Positions 59,601-64,000 of a stretch of DNA of 64,000 nucleotides are shown piece by piece. The notes beneath the pieces are model-generated. The model did not search any database, was not told the DNA's origin, and was given only the letters and a program-made list of their open reading frames with translations. Made by a program: the position numbers and the translations under genes. Within the stretch, counting starts at the first letter, position 1. Each line of letters opens with the position of its first letter. Source of the stretch: Brachybacterium sp036311905 (GTDB taxonomy: Bacteria > Actinomycetota > Actinomycetes > Actinomycetales > Dermabacteraceae); contig NZ_JAZDCH010000002.1 in NCBI RefSeq assembly GCF_036311905.1, positions 104,231-168,230 on the forward strand, written 5' to 3'.

Positions 59601-60107
59601 ATGCGCGACATCCAGACCAGCATCACCGGCAACGCCACCGCCGACCCGGCCATCCACAAGCATCGCGACGGCAGCGAGAGCACCTCGGTGCGGATCGCGG
59701 TGACCGGCAGCTACTTCGACCGCGAGAAGGGCGAGTTCGTCGACCGCCGCACCGAGTTCATCACCGTGTACGCCCGGCGCGGACTCGGCCAGAACCTCGC
59801 CCACTCCGTGCGCAAGGGGCAGCCGCTCGTGGTCAGCGGTCGCCTCGGCAGCTCCGAGTGGGTTGACAAGGAGGGCGTGACGCGGTTCAGCCTCACCCTG
59901 TGGGCCGAGACCATCGGCCACGATCTCCGCTACGGCAGTGCCGTGTTCACCCGCCCGACCCGCGCCGCCGATGTGCCCGTGTTCGACCACGACACCGGCG
60001 TGATCCTGCCGGAGGACGTCTCCGACGGAGCGGAGGATCTCCGCCAGGACGAGGCCGAGGAGGAGACCTCCGAAGAACGCGAGCTCGCCGGATCCGCGCC
60101 CTTCTGA
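59601..60107 (+). CDS. ssb: Single-stranded DNA-binding protein paralogue
   Basis: A 168-residue OB-fold protein (STSVRIAVTGSYFD, then EFITVYARR) with an acidic C-terminal tail ending GSAPF, the tip that recruits partner proteins. It is shorter than the main Ssb and not beside rpsF, so it is likely an accessory copy. Confidence 0.88.
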   Translation: MRDIQTSITGNATADPAIHKHRDGSESTSVRIAVTGSYFDREKGEFVDRRTEFITVYARRGLGQNLAHSVRKGQPLVVSGRLGSSEWVDKEGVTRFSLTLWAETIGHDLRYGSAVFTRPTRAADVPVFDHDTGVILPEDVSDGAEDLRQDEAEEETSEERELAGSAPF

Positions 60108-60129
60108 GCGCAGCGACCGCGGCGGGCGC

Positions 60130-60654
60130 TCAGTCCGAGGCGAAGGTCTGCTGCAGGGCCGTGGTGATGTCCGGCAGCAGAGCAGCGCCCAGGGCGTATC
60201 CGCGCCCGTCGCCCCGGTCGACCGCAGACCAGGTCGTGCCGTCCGCCAGGGCCGCGACGACGACCCGCAGCTTTCCGAGAGGCCGGGCATCTGTCGCCTC
60301 GCTCCCGCGAAGCTCCACCGCAGAAGGCGCCAGGTCACCGGCGAGCGCGCCACCGGCGGCCAGGTCCGGCCACTGCACCTGCTCGAGGGCGGCCAGCGGA
60401 TCGGTGGGCTGGTCCGCGGTGCCGTCGTCGAGGTCGATCGGGGTGAGGTGCAGGGGATCCGGAGCGGTCTCCTGCCCGATGCCCAGCAGGGCGGCGAGCG
60501 AGGGCGAGGCCGCCATCAGCTCGGCGCTGCGGGCCAGGGCGAACAGGCGCGGTGCGGGGAGGTCTCCTTCGCCGACGTGGCGGGCGATCTCCAGCACGCT
60601 CGCGGCCAGTGCCGCGGTGGGGGCGTCGAGGGGGTCCTGGGCGGGGATCGTCAT
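60130..60654 (-). CDS. PPA1309-family protein
   Basis: A 174-residue actinobacterial protein with ALAASVLEIARHVGEGDLPAPRLFALA near the start. The family is conserved and of unknown function. It is usually found beside UPF0182, as it is here (divergent). ATG 60654 gives the family start. Confidence 0.88.
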   Translation of the reverse strand: MTIPAQDPLDAPTAALAASVLEIARHVGEGDLPAPRLFALARSAELMAASPSLAALLGIGQETAPDPLHLTPIDLDDGTADQPTDPLAALEQVQWPDLAAGGALAGDLAPSAVELRGSEATDARPLGKLRVVVAALADGTTWSAVDRGDGRGYALGAALLPDITTALQQTFASD

Positions 60655-60808
60655 CAGATCGAGAACTCTCTTCCAGGAAGGCCTGACAGAATGGTGTGGC
60701 CCTCGCCCTGCGCGGGGGCACTCCACTGTACCCGGACGTCGAGGACCGGTCCCGCGCTGCGGCGGGTGACCACCACGGCTCCGACCCCGAGGCACTTTGA
60801 GGTACCCC

Positions 60809-63800
60809 GTGAGCTTCTCCGCCCCGTTCGGCGACGTCCCCCGCCCCTCTCCGAGACCGGCGTCGGGCGCCGGCGAGGAGGGGCCGCGTCGGATCTCCCC
60901 GCTGGCCATCACCGCCCTCGCGATCGGTCTGCTGCTCGTCGGCCTGGTCATCGCCTCGGAGGTGTGGACCAAGTACCTGTGGATGGATCAGCTGGGCGCG
61001 GCCGACGTCCTCCTGGTGCGTTGGGGGACGCAGGCGGTCCTCTTCGCGATCGCCTTCGCGGTGCTCGCCGTCCCGCTCTTCTTCAGCCTGCGGATCTCTT
61101 ACACGCAGCGTCCCGTCTATCCGCCGATCACCCGCGAGCAGGAGGCGCTGGAGCAGTTCCGCGCGGCCGTCGACCCGCTGCGCCGGGGACTGACCTACGC
61201 CGCGCCGGTCGTGATCGGGGCCTTCGGCGGTCTCGCCGCCTCGCGCCGCTGGCAGGACGTGCAGCTGTTCATGCATTCCCAGGACTTCGGGCAGACCGAT
61301 CCGGTCTTCGGCAACGACATCGGCTTCTACGTGTTCACCCTGCCGGTCATCGACATGGTCGTGTCCTACGGGCAGTTCGTGCTCCTGGTCGCGATCGTCG
61401 GCGCCGTGATCGGCCACTTCATCTACGGCGGCGTCGCCTGGGGCCAGGAGCGCGGCCTCGAGGTCACCACCGCCGCCCGCCGTCATCTCGGCGTGCTCGC
61501 TGCGCTGTACGTGCTCTTCCTCGGTGCGGGGCACTGGTTCCAGCGCTACGACATGCTGGTCAACGAGCATGACCGCTTCGACGGGGCGAGCTTCACCGAC
61601 GTCACCGCGATCCTGCCTGCCCAGACCATCATCGCGATCTCCTCGATCGTCGTCGCTGCGCTGTTCGTGCTGTGGATCCTGCGGGCGGACTGGCGGATCC
61701 CCGCCGTCGGCGCCGGCCTGATGCTGCTGACCACCCTGGTGGTCGGCAACGCCTACCCGTGGGCGATCCAGCAGTTCCGCGTCCAGCCCAACGAGCGCGC
61801 CCTCGAGCAGCCGTACATCCAGGACAACATCGACTCCACCCGCGCGGCCTTCGGCCTCGATGCGATCGAGGAGGTGCCGTACACAGCGGCGACCGATGCG
61901 GAGCCCGGTGCCCTGCGCGCCGATGCCGCCACCACGGCGCAGATCCGCCTGATGGACCCCAACGTCGTCTCGCCCACCTTCGTCCAGCGCGAGGCGAACC
62001 GTCAGTACTGGGGCTTCGACGAGGTGCTCGCCGTCGACCGCTACGAGATCGGCGGGGAGCTGCAGGACACCGTCGTCGGCGTGCGCGAGCTGCGCCCGGA
62101 CAAGTTCGGCCTCGCCGAGCGCTCCTGGGTCGACCAGCACATCATCTACACCCACGGGTACGGGCTCGCCGCGGCGTACGGCAACCGCCGCAGCTCAGAC
62201 GGCGAGCCGAGCTTCCTGCAGTCCGGCGTCCCGGGGAGCGGCGAGCTGGGGGAGTACGAGGAGCGCGTCTACTTCGGCCGCCACTCACCGGACTACTCGA
62301 TCGTCGGCGCCCCCGAGGGTGCGACCCCCGAGGAGTTCGACTACCAGCGCGGGAGCACCGACAGCGAGGAGGGCGGCGACCAGGTCTACAACACCTATCA
62401 GGGCGACGGCGGTCCCTCGGTGGGCAGCTTCGCCAACCAGCTGCTCTACGCGATCAAGTTCCGCGACCCGAACATCGTGATCTCGGGCTATGTGAACGAG
62501 GAGTCGCAGATCCTCTACGACCGCGACCCGGCGCAGCGGGTCCGCGAGGTCGCCCCCTTCCTCTCGCTCGACTCGCAGATGTACCCGGCGGTCGTCGACG
62601 GCGAGATGGTGTGGGTCATCGACGGCTACACGACCACCACCGAGTACCCGTACGCCCAGGAAGTCGAACTCGACGCGGTCGTGAACGACTCTCAGACCGA
62701 CCCGCGGGCCAGCGCCGGCAACCGGTCCCGCAGCGCGAACTACATGCGCAACTCGGTCAAGGCCACCGTCAGCGCCTTCGACGGCTCGGTCACCCTCTAC
62801 ACCTGGGATACGGAGGACCCGATCCTCAAGGCCTGGTCCGAGGTGTTCCCTGAGTCCCTGCGCCCGGCCGACGAGATCAGCGACCAGCTGATGTCGCATC
62901 TGCGCTACCCGGCGGATCTCTTCAAGGCCCAGCGCCAGCTGATCTCGACGTACCACATCACCGATGCGGACGACTTCTTCACCCAGCAGGACTTCTGGCA
63001 GGTCTCCCCGGACCCGACGGTGCAGCCCACCACCAATCCCGACGGCAGCGCGGGCACCCAGCCGCCCCAGCCGCCTATGTACTTGACCATGCAGATGCCG
63101 GGCGATGACTCGCCGCGGTTCATGCTGTCCTCCAGCTTCATCCCCTCGGACGGACAGAGCGTGCTCACCGGCTTCCTCGCGGTGGACTCCGAGACCGGCA
63201 GCGACGGCGGCAATCCCGCCGAGACCTACGGGAAGATGACGCTGCTGGTCCTGCCCACCTCGAACCCGGTCAACGGCCCGGGACAGGTCCAGGCCACCTT
63301 CAACTCCGATCCGACCGTCTCGCAGGCGCTGAACCTGCTGCGCGAGGGTAACTCCGAGGTGATCAACGGCAACCTGCTCACGGTGCCCGTCGGCGGCGGC
63401 CTGCTGTACGTCCAGCCCGTCTACCTGCAGTCCTCGACCGCCGGCGGCGGTACCCAGTACCCGCTGCTGCAGATGGTGCTGGTGTCCTTCGGCGACAAGG
63501 TCGGCTTCGCGCCGACCCTCGACGAGGCGATGGACCTGGTGTTCGGCGGCGATTCCGGCGCCGACGCGGGTGACGCCGAGGTGACCGGCTCGACCGAGCC
63601 CGCCACCGGGAGCGAGGAGTCGCTCACCGGCGCGGTGGACACCGAGGGCGGCGAGAGCACCCCCGCGGAGCCGCCGGCGGACGGTGAGACCACCGAGCCG
63701 ACGCAGGCCCCGACGGAGGAGGGCACACCGCAGCAGCGTCTCGACCAGGCCCTCGCGGACATGGACGCCGCGGTGATCGACGCCGAGGAGGCCATGGCCG

Positions 63801-63919
63801 CCGGGGACTGGGCCGCCTACGGCGAGGCCCAGGACCGACTGACCGACGCGCTCAACCGCGCGAACACCGCCAACCAGGAGATCAACGGGGGAGGCGCCTC
63901 CGACGGCGGAGAGGGCTGA
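60809..63919 (+). CDS. UPF0182-family membrane protein
   Basis: A 1036-residue protein with about seven N-terminal helices (PLAITALAIGLLLVGLVIA first), then a large extracytoplasmic domain (DRYEIGGELQDTVVGVRELRPDKFG, HIIYTHGYGLAAAYGNR). The last 120 residues are acidic and rich in Thr and Pro, with a final helical stretch. The GTG 60809 start has GAGGT 6 bases upstream. The function is unknown. Confidence 0.92.
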   Translation: MSFSAPFGDVPRPSPRPASGAGEEGPRRISPLAITALAIGLLLVGLVIASEVWTKYLWMDQLGAADVLLVRWGTQAVLFAIAFAVLAVPLFFSLRISYTQRPVYPPITREQEALEQFRAAVDPLRRGLTYAAPVVIGAFGGLAASRRWQDVQLFMHSQDFGQTDPVFGNDIGFYVFTLPVIDMVVSYGQFVLLVAIVGAVIGHFIYGGVAWGQERGLEVTTAARRHLGVLAALYVLFLGAGHWFQRYDMLVNEHDRFDGASFTDVTAILPAQTIIAISSIVVAALFVLWILRADWRIPAVGAGLMLLTTLVVGNAYPWAIQQFRVQPNERALEQPYIQDNIDSTRAAFGLDAIEEVPYTAATDAEPGALRADAATTAQIRLMDPNVVSPTFVQREANRQYWGFDEVLAVDRYEIGGELQDTVVGVRELRPDKFGLAERSWVDQHIIYTHGYGLAAAYGNRRSSDGEPSFLQSGVPGSGELGEYEERVYFGRHSPDYSIVGAPEGATPEEFDYQRGSTDSEEGGDQVYNTYQGDGGPSVGSFANQLLYAIKFRDPNIVISGYVNEESQILYDRDPAQRVREVAPFLSLDSQMYPAVVDGEMVWVIDGYTTTTEYPYAQEVELDAVVNDSQTDPRASAGNRSRSANYMRNSVKATVSAFDGSVTLYTWDTEDPILKAWSEVFPESLRPADEISDQLMSHLRYPADLFKAQRQLISTYHITDADDFFTQQDFWQVSPDPTVQPTTNPDGSAGTQPPQPPMYLTMQMPGDDSPRFMLSSSFIPSDGQSVLTGFLAVDSETGSDGGNPAETYGKMTLLVLPTSNPVNGPGQVQATFNSDPTVSQALNLLREGNSEVINGNLLTVPVGGGLLYVQPVYLQSSTAGGGTQYPLLQMVLVSFGDKVGFAPTLDEAMDLVFGGDSGADAGDAEVTGSTEPATGSEESLTGAVDTEGGESTPAEPPADGETTEPTQAPTEEGTPQQRLDQALADMDAAVIDAEEAMAAGDWAAYGEAQDRLTDALNRANTANQEINGGGASDGGEG

Positions 63920-63968
63920 GCGCTCATCCCTCGCGAGGGCACCCCTCCCATGGCGCCAGTCGACCCTA

Positions 63969-63989
63969 CCCCCGTCAGGTTGGCGGGGG
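63969..63989 (+). terminator. Probable terminator after the UPF0182 gene
   Basis: CCCCCG and CGGGGG form a 6-bp stem with a 9-base loop, followed by a T-rich CTTCTTGGTT at the window's end. Confidence 0.6.
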
Positions 63990-64000
63990 GCTTCTTGGTT

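Overview
The window is GC-rich DNA from an actinobacterium. Signs are the codon use, mycothiol-type arsenate reductases, a PPA1309-family protein, UPF0182, an Nei2/Lhr pair, GAF-ANTAR regulation and GTG starts. The style suits Micrococcales, perhaps Brachybacterium or a relative, but the genus is an inference and is not proven here.

Bases 1 to about 30,380 look like part of an integrated mobile element; its left end lies outside the window. The right boundary is a 3' fragment of tRNA-Lys(CTT) at 30380-30423, followed by that tRNA's terminator, and just inside it lies a truncated tyrosine integrase. From left to right the island holds: (a) conjugation-type cargo (NlpC/P60 hydrolase, lipoprotein, small membrane protein) with NrdH, and a small zinc-ribbon-like gene bracketed by tandem 8-bp repeats; (b) a serine resolvase gene broken by one in-frame stop; (c) a CmtR-CadD cadmium cassette between two 152-bp direct repeats; (d) an arsenic cluster (two arsC and arsR leftward; acr3, arsC and a flavoprotein rightward) between two 83-bp res-like repeats; (e) a persulfide/sulfite detoxification set with paired CstR-type operators; (f) an envelope thiol-disulfide module (DsbA-like, CcdA, lipoprotein) facing a membrane protein/BlaI/M56 operon, with one matching palindrome at each promoter; (g) a second, intact resolvase next to a third res-like site; and (h) a defence block with a DUF262-AlbA_2-like protein and a type III restriction-modification pair whose mod gene is fused at its 5' end to the integrase remnant.

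From about 30,430 to 64,000 the DNA looks like ordinary chromosome. It carries an alkylation-repair run (two MGMT genes, an ECF-like sigma factor, Tag, AlkA), TetR and GAF-ANTAR regulators, a binding-protein/CDF pair, stress-type oxidoreductases, copper export (copA, copZ, CsoR-type box), a small alarmone synthetase, tRNA-His and tRNA-Arg, an oligoribonuclease fused to an AGE-family isomerase, Nei2 and Lhr, superoxide dismutase, an SSB paralogue and UPF0182.

The functional logic of the island is metal and thiol stress: cadmium and arsenite export, arsenate reduction, persulfide oxidation and extracytoplasmic disulfide chemistry, plus phage defence. The points most worth a second look are the BlaI/M56-DsbA/CcdA regulon, the integrase-mod junction, the DUF262-AlbA_2 protein, the 8-bp repeat arrays and the orn-AGE fusion.
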